64,000 nucleotides of DNA, taken from contig NZ_CP149932.1 of NCBI RefSeq assembly GCF_037949795.1, positions 682,001 through 746,000 of the forward strand, read 5' to 3'. Shown in pieces: positions 40,429-49,937 of this stretch (position 1 is the stretch's first letter; each line of letters starts with the position of its first letter). The position numbers were made by a program, and so were the translations under genes. Under the pieces are notes generated by a model. It was not told the origin of the DNA, did no database searches, and was given only the letters and a program-made list of their open reading frames with translations. Source of the DNA: Thioclava sp. GXIMD2076. GTDB taxonomy: Bacteria > Pseudomonadota > Alphaproteobacteria > Rhodobacterales > Rhodobacteraceae.

Positions 40429-43218
40429 TTAGAAATGGACCGATTTCGCATCGGCCGGTTTTTCCAGCGGCGGCGCGAATTTGGTCAGGTCGATACCTTC
40501 GACGGCTTTCTTGTATTCGTCGAGAGTGGGCGTGCGGCCAAGGATTGCCGACAGAACCACGACAGGGGTCGATGCCAGAAGCGACTCGCCCTTCTTCTCG
40601 GCGCTGTCTTCCACGACACGACCCTGGAACAGGCGGGTCGAGGTAGCCAGAACAGTATCACCTTTCGCGGCTTTCTCCTGGTTGCCCATGCAGAGGTTAC
40701 AGCCGGGGCGCTCGAGATACATGATATTCTCGTATTCCTTGCGCGCTTCGGCTTTCGGGAAGAGATCGTCGAACTCGAAGCCCGAATATTTCTGCAGGAT
40801 ATCCCAGTCACCTTCGGCTTTCAGCTCGTCGATGATGTTATAGGTCGGCGCGGCCACCACGAGAGGGGCATTGAACTCGACCTTGCCCTTTTCCTTCTCG
40901 AGGTTCTTGAGCATCTGCGCCACGATCTTCATATCGCCCTTATGCACCATGCACGAGCCGACAAAGCCCAGATCGACCTTTTTCTCGGCACCGTAATAGG
41001 AGACCGGACGGATAGTGTCGTGGGTGTAGCGGCGCGAGACATCGGCGTTGTTCACATCGGGGTCGGCGATCATCGGCTCGTCGATCAGGTCCAGATCCAC
41101 GACGACTTCCGCGAAATATTTCGCATTGGCGTCGGGTTTCAGGGCCGGTTTCGCGCCCGACTGGATCTCGGCGATACGCTTATCGGCCTTGTCGATCAGA
41201 CCTTGCAGGGTCTTGGCCTCGTTATCCATGCCCTTGTTGATCATGACCTGGATGCGCGATTTCGCCAGTTCCAGCGAGCCGATCAGCACGTCATCGTTGG
41301 AGATACAGATCGAGGCTTTCGCCTTCATCTCTGCCGTCCAGTCGGTGAAGGTGAAGGCCTGGTCGGCCAGAAGCGTGCCGATATGCACTTCGATGATGCG
41401 GCCCTGGAAGACGTTATCGCCGAATTGCTGGAGCATCTGCGCCTGGGTGGCGTGCACCACATCGCGGAAGTCCATGTAATCTTTCATCTGGCCCTTGAAG
41501 GTCACCTTGACCGATTCAGGGATCGGCATGGTGGCTTCGCCGGTGGCCAGCGCCAGCGCCACAGTGCCCGAATCCGCCCCGAAGGCCACGCCTTTGGACA
41601 TACGGGTGTGGCTGTCGCCGCCGACGATGATATCCCAGTCGCTGACGGTGATGTCGTTCAGCACTTTATGGATAACGTCGGTCATGGCGTGGTATTCGCC
41701 TTTGGGGTCACGCGCGGTGACAACGCCGAAGTTGTTCATGAAGGACATGAGCTTCGGAATGTTGGCTTGCGCTTTTTTATCCCAGACAGACGCAGTGTGG
41801 CAGCCCGACTGATAGGCGCCATCCACAACCGGCGAGATCACGGTCGCGGCCATCGATTCCAGTTCCTGCGCGGTCATCAGGCCGGTGGTGTCTTGCGAAC
41901 CAACGATATTGACCTTCACGCGCACATCCGAACCGGCATGCAGGGTCTTGCCCTTTTCCACACCCACGGCATTGGCGTTGAAGATTTTTTCCACAGCCGT
42001 CAGGCCCTGCCCCTCGATCGAGACTTCTTTCGAGGGCGCGAAGACCGGAGCCGCCTCAACGCCCAGCGTTTCTGCCGCAAACGTCTGTAGCTTCTTACCG
42101 AAGACCACAGCATAGGAGCTGCCCGCCTTCATGAACTCGACCTTCGGCGCGGTGAAGGCGGAGGACACATCCACCAGCTCTTCGCCATCCTCGCTCAGCA
42201 GCTTTTTGGCCTTGGTATCGATTTTCAGAACAGTGCCGGTGGCGACCGAGTATTTCTGTTCCAGAACGGGGTTGCCCTCGTTGTTCAGAACCGGCTTGCC
42301 ATCGGCGTCGGTTTTCTTGACCCAGTTCTTCAGGTCGAGGCCGATCCCGCCGGTCACGCCAACGGTGGTCAGGAAGATCGGCGAGATGCCGTTGGTGCCG
42401 GCAACAACCGGCGCGTAGTTCACGAAGGGAACGTAGGGCGAGGTCGGCTTACCGGTCCACAGCGCCACGTTGTTGACGCCCGACATACGCGAGGAGCCCA
42501 CACCCATGGTGCCCTTTTCCGCGATCAGCATGACGCGCTTGTCGGGGTGCTGAAGCTTGAGCGCCTCGATCTCCTTCTGCGCGGTCTCCGAGATCATGCA
42601 CTTGCCGTGCAGCTCGCGGTCCGAGCGCGAATGCGCCTGATTGCCCGGCGACAGAAGGTCGGTCGAAATATCGCCTTCGGCGGCGATATAGGTGACGAGC
42701 TTCACTTCTTCCTCGATATCGGGGAGCTTGGTGAAAAACTCGGCTTTGGCATAGCTTTCCAGAACATCCTTGGCAACGGTGTTACCCGCCTTATAGGCAC
42801 CGGCCAGCCGCGCCATATCGGCATCATAGAGGAAGACCTGCGTCTTCAGGACCTCGCCCGCTTTGGCGGCAATGTCGGCATCCGCGCCAAGCGCCAGATC
42901 CAGCAGCACTTCCATCGACGGGCCGCCCTTCATGTGCGACAGTAGCTCGAAAGCGAAATCGGGGGTGATCTCGGCGACTTTGGCCTCGCCCAGAATGATT
43001 TCCTTGAGGAACTTCGCCTTTACACCCGCAGCCGGCGTCGTGCCCGGCAAGGTGTTGTAGATGAAGAACTTCAGCGAGTCTTCGCGGTAGGCGTTGCCCT
43101 CGTCCTTGATCTGCTCGATCAGCTCCGCCACCAGTGCACCATCGTCGATGGGCTTGGGGTGCAGGCCTTCGCCTTTACGGGTTTCGATCTCGGTTAGGTA
43201 GTCTGTGTACAAGCTCAT
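40429..43218 (-). CDS. acnB: Aconitate hydratase B
   Basis: 929 residues, the size of AcnB (bifunctional aconitase and 2-methylisocitrate dehydratase). It interconverts citrate and isocitrate in the TCA cycle. The HEAT-like N-terminal domain starts 'YTDYLTEIETRKGEGLHP'; the iron-sulfur cysteines include the late C-x-x-C in 'RPGCNLCMGNQEKAAKGDTV', and 'VGGDSHTRMSKGVAFGADSG' is a catalytic segment. It is a single-gene unit with its own terminator. The interval 43219-43566 upstream shows only a CGCCCG/CGGGCG hairpin near 43455-43471. Confidence 0.96.
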   Translation of the reverse strand: MSLYTDYLTEIETRKGEGLHPKPIDDGALVAELIEQIKDEGNAYREDSLKFFIYNTLPGTTPAAGVKAKFLKEIILGEAKVAEITPDFAFELLSHMKGGPSMEVLLDLALGADADIAAKAGEVLKTQVFLYDADMARLAGAYKAGNTVAKDVLESYAKAEFFTKLPDIEEEVKLVTYIAAEGDISTDLLSPGNQAHSRSDRELHGKCMISETAQKEIEALKLQHPDKRVMLIAEKGTMGVGSSRMSGVNNVALWTGKPTSPYVPFVNYAPVVAGTNGISPIFLTTVGVTGGIGLDLKNWVKKTDADGKPVLNNEGNPVLEQKYSVATGTVLKIDTKAKKLLSEDGEELVDVSSAFTAPKVEFMKAGSSYAVVFGKKLQTFAAETLGVEAAPVFAPSKEVSIEGQGLTAVEKIFNANAVGVEKGKTLHAGSDVRVKVNIVGSQDTTGLMTAQELESMAATVISPVVDGAYQSGCHTASVWDKKAQANIPKLMSFMNNFGVVTARDPKGEYHAMTDVIHKVLNDITVSDWDIIVGGDSHTRMSKGVAFGADSGTVALALATGEATMPIPESVKVTFKGQMKDYMDFRDVVHATQAQMLQQFGDNVFQGRIIEVHIGTLLADQAFTFTDWTAEMKAKASICISNDDVLIGSLELAKSRIQVMINKGMDNEAKTLQGLIDKADKRIAEIQSGAKPALKPDANAKYFAEVVVDLDLIDEPMIADPDVNNADVSRRYTHDTIRPVSYYGAEKKVDLGFVGSCMVHKGDMKIVAQMLKNLEKEKGKVEFNAPLVVAAPTYNIIDELKAEGDWDILQKYSGFEFDDLFPKAEARKEYENIMYLERPGCNLCMGNQEKAAKGDTVLATSTRLFQGRVVEDSAEKKGESLLASTPVVVLSAILGRTPTLDEYKKAVEGIDLTKFAPPLEKPADAKSVHF

Positions 43219-43566
43219 GACGGTCCCTAGATGTCGCTATCGTTTCACGCTTGAACGCTGGCCGCTAAACACCTGCCGAGTCGCCACAAGCCTTTAGTAT
43301 GCCGATGTATACCAAGCAAGTTTGAGTTACAAGGTGGCAGTTGCTACGCCACACACTATCCTGAAGAGGTTTACAGTTTTTCTGCAAGCCATCCTAGCGC
43401 AATGCCTGCGCAATCTGAATCAAGATAAAAGGAAGCGGAAAGCCAATCCGGCCGACGCCCGAAAAGCGGGCGCTGACAACCGGCCCGAGGCGTAAAATAT
43501 CCAAGTGCCCATGCGGACCCGACATAGCTTAGGAAGACGCCAACAACTGATGGATATTCGGGAAAA

Positions 43567-43643
43567 TGGTCGGAGCGAGAGGATTCGAACCTCCGACCCC
43601 CTGCTCCCGAAGCAGGTGCGCTACCAGGCTGCGCTACGCTCCG
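43567..43643 (-). tRNA. tRNA-Pro (anticodon CGG)
   Basis: 77 bases with encoded CCA. Acceptor CGGAGCG/CGCTCCG, D stem GCGC/GCGC, anticodon stem CCTGC/GCAGG with loop TTCGGGA, T stem GGAGG/CCTCT (one G-U). Reads CCG codons. No integration repeat is seen near it. Confidence 0.95.
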
Positions 43644-43713
43644 ACCGTGGGCGGGGATGTATCGCTCTGCCCAAGCAAGATCAAGAGGAAATCGTGCCCG
43701 GAACCCATTTTGT

Positions 43714-44706
43714 TTAACGCACCCGCGCGGAGCGCTCCGTCAGCGGGATGGAGGACCGTTTCAGGATACGCCCGAAGAGCGAGGAGCGCGGCGCGTAGGG
43801 CATCTCGAGGCGGTGACGGGTGTTGGTGATCGGCTTGTTCTCGGAAGTGCCCGAGGACTTCTCGCGCAGCACCATATAGACGCCCGAGGCAATGACGACG
43901 CCCGCCCCGATGATCGTTGCAGCATCCACGCCCTCGCCGAAGAAGAGATAACCGAAGATAACAGCCCAGATGATCTGGCTATATTGCATGGGAGCCACAA
44001 TGACCGCCTCGCCCTCGCGGTAGGCGAGAATGGTAATGAAGCTCGCGATCAGCCCGAAGAGGGCGATCAGGCCCATCAGGGCGAATTCGCTGATCTCCAT
44101 CGGCACATAGACGAAGGGAAGGGCCGCGCCCATCGCGAGGAAATTGCCCATCATCGGATAGATGAGCAGCACGATAGACCGCTCTTCCGAGCCCACTTTG
44201 CGCACGATGACCGAGGCCATGGCCGTGCAGAAGGAGGCCACGACCGCCGCCAGATGCCCCAGCTCCAGATCCGACTGTCCGGGGCGCACCACAATGAGCA
44301 CCCCCAGAAGCCCCACCCCGATGGCCGCCCAGCGGCGCAGACGCACCGTCTCGCCCAGCATCGGGATCGACAGGATCGTCACCAGAAGCGGTGTGGCAAA
44401 GAGGATCGGGTAGACCTGCGCCAATGGCAGAGTGGAGAAGGCATAGAAGGCCGCCACACCCGCGACGATCATGCAGACGGAGCGCAGAACAACCCAGCCC
44501 GGATAGAGCGGGCGCAAGTGCCCCGCCTTCTTGTCCGAAAGCATGATGAAGGAAATGATCGGAAAGCTCAGAAGGGCGGCGACGAAGACGATCTGAATGG
44601 CCGAAAACTTCCCGCCCAGCCCCTTCACAATCGCATCATGCGACGCATAGATCGCCATGGCCAGAAGACCGTATAGCGCGCCTTTCAGATTGGATTTTTC
44701 CGACAT
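43714..44706 (-). CDS. DMT-superfamily transporter (EamA)
   Basis: 330 residues with ten hydrophobic helices in two EamA repeats (about residues 8-140 and 150-290): 'GALYGLLAMAIYASHDAIVK' starts the first and 'AAVVASFCTAMASVIVRKVG' the second. Proteins of this type export or import small metabolites such as amino acids, S-adenosylmethionine or purines; substrate not predictable. A cytoplasmic basic tail of about 40 residues follows the last helix. It is a single-gene unit between tRNA-Pro and a DUF6280 gene. Confidence 0.85.
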   Translation of the reverse strand: MSEKSNLKGALYGLLAMAIYASHDAIVKGLGGKFSAIQIVFVAALLSFPIISFIMLSDKKAGHLRPLYPGWVVLRSVCMIVAGVAAFYAFSTLPLAQVYPILFATPLLVTILSIPMLGETVRLRRWAAIGVGLLGVLIVVRPGQSDLELGHLAAVVASFCTAMASVIVRKVGSEERSIVLLIYPMMGNFLAMGAALPFVYVPMEISEFALMGLIALFGLIASFITILAYREGEAVIVAPMQYSQIIWAVIFGYLFFGEGVDAATIIGAGVVIASGVYMVLREKSSGTSENKPITNTRHRLEMPYAPRSSLFGRILKRSSIPLTERSARVR

Positions 44707-44812
44707 TCCACCCCCCTCGTGTTCCTCAGGGACAGGCTAGCGGGCCTCGGGCACGTTTCAAGCGTCAAATCGCGATCCGTGGCGTTTTAAGCAGATTGGG
44801 CCCACGGAAAGA

Positions 44813-44849
44813 CAAAAGACCCCGGCGTCTGAACCGCCGGGGTCTTTTG
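44813..44849 (-). terminator. Terminator of the DUF6280 gene
   Basis: CAAAAGACCCCGGCG (44813-44827) and CGCCGGGGTCTTTTG (44835-44849) form a 15-bp stem. The terminal T's of the arm and the following TCTTT on the minus strand fit a terminator 37 bases after the gene's stop. Confidence 0.88.
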
Positions 44850-44885
44850 GGGTAGGATCAATGGGCCGGCTGACCGGCCCGCAGA

Positions 44886-45206
44886 TCATGCAGCTTCGGC
44901 TTCTTCCGCTGCCATACGGCGTTCGCTTTCCTCGCGCGACAGCGCCACCGAGGTGCGAATACCTTTGGAAACAAATTCCATCAGGCCGCCAACAACCCGC
45001 TCATTTGGGTCGATACCGGCACAGGACAGAACCTCGCGGCCATCGCGCGAGCGTGCCCAACGAGCGATCTGCTCAGGGCCGTTTCCGTATTTCTTGTCGT
45101 CGGCAATCGCATCATCCAGAGCCGCCAGAACGACGGCAGCAAACAGCTTCCGTGCGCGTTGACCTTGTTCATAGTTGAATGCGGAGCCATCCACGAAATC
45201 GCGCAT
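44886..45206 (-). CDS. DUF6280-like conserved small protein
   Basis: 106 residues, acidic, alpha-helical, no signal peptide. The sequence from 'MRDFVDGSAFNYEQGQRARK' through 'GREVLSCAGIDPNERVVGGL' is very strongly conserved in Rhodobacteraceae in my recollection and is labelled DUF6280; function unknown. The upstream interval 45207-45522 is AT-rich and holds no recognisable gene or RNA; it should contain this gene's promoter. Confidence 0.72.
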   Translation of the reverse strand: MRDFVDGSAFNYEQGQRARKLFAAVVLAALDDAIADDKKYGNGPEQIARWARSRDGREVLSCAGIDPNERVVGGLMEFVSKGIRTSVALSREESERRMAAEEAEAA

Positions 45207-45522
45207 TATTCCGTCCTTGTATTATTGCTCTTGCGTTTCCGGGCGTGACGGTCATGTAGGCCGCTTAGCATACGATTCGATATGCCCTTCAAATCATACC
45301 TGACATGCATAAAGCGAATACCTTGAATTCGCCCGTATGAATAGTGTAGAATTTTAGCTACGCGACACAACATCTAGTAGTTTTGATAAGTATGGTCACA
45401 TTAGGGCAGGCGTTAACCATTTAACTTTCACCTGTGCCCCGAACACAACGCCCCCATCTCACAGATAAGTGAGGGTGATATTTCCGGGGATTCCGGTCCT
45501 GCTCCGGCCAGATAGTCCCGTT

Positions 45523-46257
45523 TCAGGAATATCGGACCACCGCATCGCCCGCCTGCATCGCCTCGCCCGCGCGATCAAAGCGCAGATAGGCGATTCCCTT
45601 CCCGCCCGCCTGCGTGAAAAGCGTGCCCGCAGGTTTCTCGCCCGCGCGGATCTCGGTGCCCGGTGCAGCCGCGCCGGTCACCTCCACACAGACCAGCCCC
45701 TTACGCAACTCGGTCTTGTGCTTCATCCGCGCGGTGACCTCCTGCCCCACATAGCACCCCTTGCGGAAATCGACGCCATGCAGGCGCTCGAAACCGGCCT
45801 CGAGGATAAAGGTATCGGGCGTCAGCTCGATCCCCGTCTCGGGGATGCAATGCGCGACACGGATCGCGTCGAAATCGCTGCCATCATCGCCGCCCGCCTC
45901 GCCATAAAGCCGCCAGCCAAGCGCGGGATGGCGCGGGTCCATGACCGCCCCCTCGGGCGCGGGGGTGGAGGTGCCGCGATAGACCTCCAGATCCGTTTCC
46001 TCGATCTCGGCCTTGGCGCGCAGTTTATACATCGCAAGCCGGCGCATCGTGGCGGGCGCGATACTGGTATCGATATCCAGCAGGATCGCATCATTCCACG
46101 GCACCAGCAGGAAATCGGCCAGATACTTGCCCTGCGGCGACAGCAGCGCCGCATAGACCGGTCCGTCCTTCAGGCGGGACACGTCATTGCTGACCAGACC
46201 TTGCAGGAAATGTTCGCGCTCGGGACCACTGATCTTGTAGATGCTACGCTGGCTCAT
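45523..46257 (-). CDS. ygfZ: YgfZ/GcvT-fold folate-binding protein
   Basis: 244 residues from ATG 46257 (AGGAG upstream); a longer frame to 46335 adds only non-family sequence overlapping the ABC gene. The signature 'FRKGCYVGQEVTARMKHK' (K-G-C-Y-x-G-Q-E, about residue 180) is the hallmark of YgfZ/IBA57, which supports repair or assembly of some [4Fe-4S] enzymes using tetrahydrofolate. Aconitase-type enzymes such as the acnB product are known clients. It is 53 bases downstream of the ABC transporter gene. Confidence 0.92.
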   Translation of the reverse strand: MSQRSIYKISGPEREHFLQGLVSNDVSRLKDGPVYAALLSPQGKYLADFLLVPWNDAILLDIDTSIAPATMRRLAMYKLRAKAEIEETDLEVYRGTSTPAPEGAVMDPRHPALGWRLYGEAGGDDGSDFDAIRVAHCIPETGIELTPDTFILEAGFERLHGVDFRKGCYVGQEVTARMKHKTELRKGLVCVEVTGAAAPGTEIRAGEKPAGTLFTQAGGKGIAYLRFDRAGEAMQAGDAVVRYS

Positions 46258-46310
46258 GATGCTCTCCTTTGTGCCCGATATAGGCGCGCGGGGCGCCTGC
46301 GTCCATGCTC

Positions 46311-48053
46311 TCACTCGACGAGCTGCATGGCGCATAGCTCGGCATAGGTGCCGCCCCGCGCCAGAAGCTCGTCATGGGTGCCCTCGTCCTCGACGCGCCC
46401 CTCACGGATCACGACGATCTTGTCGGCATTGCGCACCGTCGAGAGCCTGTGCGCGATCACCAGCGTCGTGCGCCCCACCGACAGCTTGTCCAGCGCCTCG
46501 GAGACCCGTTTCTCCGATGCGGTATCGAGCGCCGAGGTCGCCTCGTCCAGAAGCAGGATCGGCGCATCGCGCAGGATCGCACGCGCGATCGCCACCCGCT
46601 GGCGCTGCCCGCCGGACAGCGCCGAGCCACGCGGCCCCGCAGGCGTATCGATACCTTCGGGCAGATCGCGGGTGAACTCCGTCACATAGGCCCCGTCCAG
46701 CGCCTGGCTCAAACGGTCCTCGGGGATATTCTGCCCCAGAACCACATTTTCGCGGATGGTCTCGTCGAAGAGCGCCGCATCCTGTGCCACCGTCGAGAAC
46801 TTCTGCCGCAGCGCGCCCAGATCCAGCGTGCGGATATCGGCGCCGCCCAGCATGATCGTGCCGCCATCGGCATCCAGAAGCCGCGTCAGGAGCGCGAAGA
46901 CGGTGCTCTTGCCTGCCCCCGACGGACCGACCAGCGCCGTGGTCTGCCCCTCTTTCGCGGTAAAGCTCAGCCCGTGCAGCACCTGCGTCGTCCCATAGGA
47001 CAGGGTCACATCGTCCAGCACCATATCCAGCGCCTCGGGCATGGGTTCGGGTGCCGTCGGCGTGGCCACATGAGGCTGTAGGTCAAACAGGGTATAGACC
47101 CGCTCGAGGCTCGCCGCCGCCGTTTGCCATGCGCCGGTCCCCGCCGCCAGACGGCGGATCGGCTGGAAGGTCAGCGTCATCGCGGTGAAAAACGACATGA
47201 ACTCGCCCACGGTCCGTTGACCCGACAGGATGCCATGCCCCGCCACCACCAGCACGGCGAAGAACCCCAGCCCCGTCACGATATCCACCATTGCGGGGAT
47301 CAGCGCCTTGATGGCGGCCATCTTGATCTGCTGGCCCATGATCAGGTTCACCAACTCGCGGAACCGTCCCGTCTGCTGGTCCTCGATCCGGTTCAGCTTT
47401 ACCGCATTGATCCCGTGGAACATCTCGTCCAGCCGCGTTGCACGCTGGCTCGAACTGTCACGCATCTGCATGGATTTACGCCGCACATAGCGCTGCGCCA
47501 TCACCGCGGGCGCGACCAGCAGCGGGAAGCCCACCATCGCGACCAGCGTCCACACCACATCCACATTGAGCGCAACAACCATGAGCCCGACAAGCGAGAT
47601 CGCATCGCGCCCCGCGCCGGTGATGAAGGCCTTCCAGATGTCCTGCACCGCCCGTGTATCGCCTTGGATACGCTCGATCAGCGCACCGGGCGGATTGACC
47701 TGATAGAAGGACTGGTCGAGCCGCAGAACATGCGCCACCAGATCGACCTGCATCGCGGTGGAGGTGGATTGCGAGATCTTGGTCATGATCGTCTTCGAGG
47801 CGATCGAGGTAACAGCCCGCACGAGGAAAAGCGCGAAGACCGCGCCCCCCGCCCAGTAGATCAGGCCGGGCTGTTCGCCGGAGAACACCTTGTCGAAGAG
47901 AGGCTGCAACAGCCAGCTGAGCGCACCCAGCGTCGAGCCTTCGATGACCATCAGAACCAGCGCGATCGCCATCCAGCCCGTATGGGAGCGCAGATATTCA
48001 CGCCAGATCCGGCCAACCATATGGCGCGATGTATAGATATTGGGCTTGGCCAT
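46311..48053 (-). CDS. ABC exporter, fused permease-ATPase (MsbA-like)
   Basis: 580 residues. Six transmembrane helices lie in about residues 25-320. The ATPase domain follows, with Walker A GPSGAGKS (about residue 370), signature 'LSGGQRQRVAIARA', Walker B 'ILLLDEATSALD' and the switch His in 'VIAHRLS'. It functions as a homodimer. The type resembles MsbA and lipid-A or multidrug exporters; the substrate is not certain. It lies before ygfZ on the same strand. Confidence 0.9.
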   Translation of the reverse strand: MAKPNIYTSRHMVGRIWREYLRSHTGWMAIALVLMVIEGSTLGALSWLLQPLFDKVFSGEQPGLIYWAGGAVFALFLVRAVTSIASKTIMTKISQSTSTAMQVDLVAHVLRLDQSFYQVNPPGALIERIQGDTRAVQDIWKAFITGAGRDAISLVGLMVVALNVDVVWTLVAMVGFPLLVAPAVMAQRYVRRKSMQMRDSSSQRATRLDEMFHGINAVKLNRIEDQQTGRFRELVNLIMGQQIKMAAIKALIPAMVDIVTGLGFFAVLVVAGHGILSGQRTVGEFMSFFTAMTLTFQPIRRLAAGTGAWQTAAASLERVYTLFDLQPHVATPTAPEPMPEALDMVLDDVTLSYGTTQVLHGLSFTAKEGQTTALVGPSGAGKSTVFALLTRLLDADGGTIMLGGADIRTLDLGALRQKFSTVAQDAALFDETIRENVVLGQNIPEDRLSQALDGAYVTEFTRDLPEGIDTPAGPRGSALSGGQRQRVAIARAILRDAPILLLDEATSALDTASEKRVSEALDKLSVGRTTLVIAHRLSTVRNADKIVVIREGRVEDEGTHDELLARGGTYAELCAMQLVE

Positions 48054-48238
48054 TTGGGCTCCTGCGCGAGAGGCTTTGTGGCGCGGTTCTACCCCAGTGC
48101 TCGGGGGTCCTGCAAGTTCGCCTCCCTATTAGGCAGTTTTGCACCGCAAGCGATCGGAGTTTTGTATGCTCACATTCGCACGGATTGACCCCGCCGGATC
48201 GGTTTCCTACCGATAGGCCAACAAAAGGGAGACACCCG

Positions 48239-49444
48239 ATGAGCCTTGCAAACGGCCGCACCTACCTTGCCATTCCCGGCCCCTCCGCCATGCCCGACCG
48301 CGTCCTGCGCGCCATGCACCGGGCTGCCCCCAATATCTACGAGGGCGAGATCGAGGTGCTGGCCGCAGATCTTGTGCGTGATCTCAAGAAGGTCGCGCTG
48401 ACCCAATACCATTGCGGGATCTATATCTCGAACGGCCACGGGCTGTGGGAAGCGGTAAATACCAATCTCTTCTCGCGCGGGGATACGGCACTGGTGATGG
48501 CGACAGGCCGGTTCGGCCATGGCTGGGCCGATTATGCGCGCCGGATGGGAATCAATGTCGAGGTGCTGGATTTCGGCCTGAAGGCGCCCGCCGATGCAGG
48601 CCAGCTCGAAGCCGCGCTGCGTGCCGATACGGATCACAAGATCAAGGCCGTCTTCGTCACCCATATGGATACCGCCACCTCGATCCGCAACGACATCCCC
48701 GCGATGCGCGCGGCGATCGATGCGGCAGGCCATCCCGCCCTTCTGGCCGTGGACTGCATCGCCTCGCTTGCCTGCGACGAATTCCGCATGGATGACTGGG
48801 GCGTGGATATCATGATCTCCGCCAGCCAGAAGGGGCTGATGGTCCCGCCCGGTCTCGGCTTCCTCTTCGCCTCCGACAAAGCGGTCGAGGCGGGAAAATC
48901 GGCGGATCTGCGCACTCCCTACTGGGACTGGACACCGCGCCTCTTCCCGAAATTCGTCTACGAGTATTTCGGGGGCACCTCGCCAACCCACCATATGTTC
49001 GGGCTGCGCGAGAGCCTCGATATGATCGCCGAGGAAGGGCTGGAGAACGTCTGGGCGCGGCATGCGGCCCTGTCGGAAGCGCTCTGGGCGGCGTTCGACG
49101 CGTGGTCGGCGGGCGGGCATGATATCGCGCTCAACGTGGCGGACCCGTCCCTGCGCAGCCATTCGGTGACGGCGGCGCGCTTCGGCGGAGGCAATGCCCA
49201 ACGCCTGCGCAAATGGCTGGAGAATGAGGCCGGTGTGACCTTGGGGATCGGGCTTGGCATGGCAGAGCCAGGCACGCCCGAGATCGACAGCTTCCTGCGG
49301 GTCGCCCATATGGGCCATGTGAACACGCATATGGTGCTGGGGGTGATCGCCTCGATGGAAGCAGGGCTACAGGCCCTCGATATTCCGCACGGGACAGGCG
49401 GTGTGGCAGCGGCGGCGGCAGTCATCGCCCGCCATAGCCGCTAA
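48239..49444 (+). CDS. Class V aminotransferase (alanine/serine-glyoxylate type)
   Basis: 401 residues. The PLP lysine is in 'ISASQKGLMVPPGLGFLF' (about residue 200), with the cofactor Asp in 'LLAVDCIASLACDEFRMDDW'. The fold is that of alanine-glyoxylate/serine-glyoxylate aminotransferases. No serine-cycle or beta-hydroxyaspartate-cycle genes adjoin it, so the amino donor is open. The ATG at 48239 has AGGGAG upstream; the open frame extending to 48029 overlaps the ABC gene promoter region and is not used. Confidence 0.82.
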   Translation: MSLANGRTYLAIPGPSAMPDRVLRAMHRAAPNIYEGEIEVLAADLVRDLKKVALTQYHCGIYISNGHGLWEAVNTNLFSRGDTALVMATGRFGHGWADYARRMGINVEVLDFGLKAPADAGQLEAALRADTDHKIKAVFVTHMDTATSIRNDIPAMRAAIDAAGHPALLAVDCIASLACDEFRMDDWGVDIMISASQKGLMVPPGLGFLFASDKAVEAGKSADLRTPYWDWTPRLFPKFVYEYFGGTSPTHHMFGLRESLDMIAEEGLENVWARHAALSEALWAAFDAWSAGGHDIALNVADPSLRSHSVTAARFGGGNAQRLRKWLENEAGVTLGIGLGMAEPGTPEIDSFLRVAHMGHVNTHMVLGVIASMEAGLQALDIPHGTGGVAAAAAVIARHSR

Positions 49445-49449
49445 GCGGC

Positions 49450-49842
49450 TTATTTGTTCTCGGCTTGGCGGCTATTGGCCGCCATCCAGCTCTGCAGCCA
49501 TGCCAGATCGGCCTGCTGGTCCTTGATCATCTGCCCCGCCCGCTGACGCACGGCGGGATCCTCGCCATAGTCGCGCACGACCTCGGCCATCGCGATCTCG
49601 CTTTTCTTCTGCGGGATCATCTGGCGGACGAAATCCAGATCGACATTCCCACTAAACCCTTGTGGCTGGTTGCGCACCATGCGGGCACGCGCCTGCTGGA
49701 AGGCGGCTGTCGCAGGCGAGGCGTCAGCCGTGGCCATCGCCGCCTGCGAGATCTGTGGATAGGTTGCGTCCCCGGCATAGGCCCCGAAGGACAAGGCAAA
49801 GGCCAAGGGGCTCAGGAGCGCGACTGTGTGGATACGGCTCAT
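49450..49842 (-). CDS. DUF305-like periplasmic protein with altered metal motif
   Basis: 130 residues with a signal peptide (about residues 1-23, 'VALLSPLAFALSFGAYAGDA'). The C-terminal half ('FVRQMIPQKKSEIAMAEVVR', 'GEDPAVRQRAGQMIKDQQAD') follows the DUF305 four-helix pattern, but the family's metal-binding His-His after 'MIP' is Gln-Lys here. A metal-binding role as in copper-binding DUF305 proteins is therefore doubtful. Start at 49842 with GGGAG upstream. It is convergent with the aminotransferase gene, 5 bases apart. Confidence 0.65.
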   Translation of the reverse strand: MSRIHTVALLSPLAFALSFGAYAGDATYPQISQAAMATADASPATAAFQQARARMVRNQPQGFSGNVDLDFVRQMIPQKKSEIAMAEVVRDYGEDPAVRQRAGQMIKDQQADLAWLQSWMAANSRQAENK

Positions 49843-49937
49843 TTCGGATCTCCCTTCTCGGTTCATCCGAATGTGGGCCCGAACCCGCGCCGGCACAAAT
49901 CACTGCTCGGCGAGAGCGTCGTGACGTAAAGCCCGTG

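Noticed and set aside
40435..42090. 551-residue open frame antisense to acnB
   Set aside because: Shadow frame of acnB with no recognisable domain.
43567..43643. Second island at tRNA-Pro
   Set aside because: No repeat of the tRNA 3' end and no integrase were found nearby.
43566..43829. Open frames across tRNA-Pro
   Set aside because: They are translations of the tRNA and its flank; the tRNA cloverleaf is complete.
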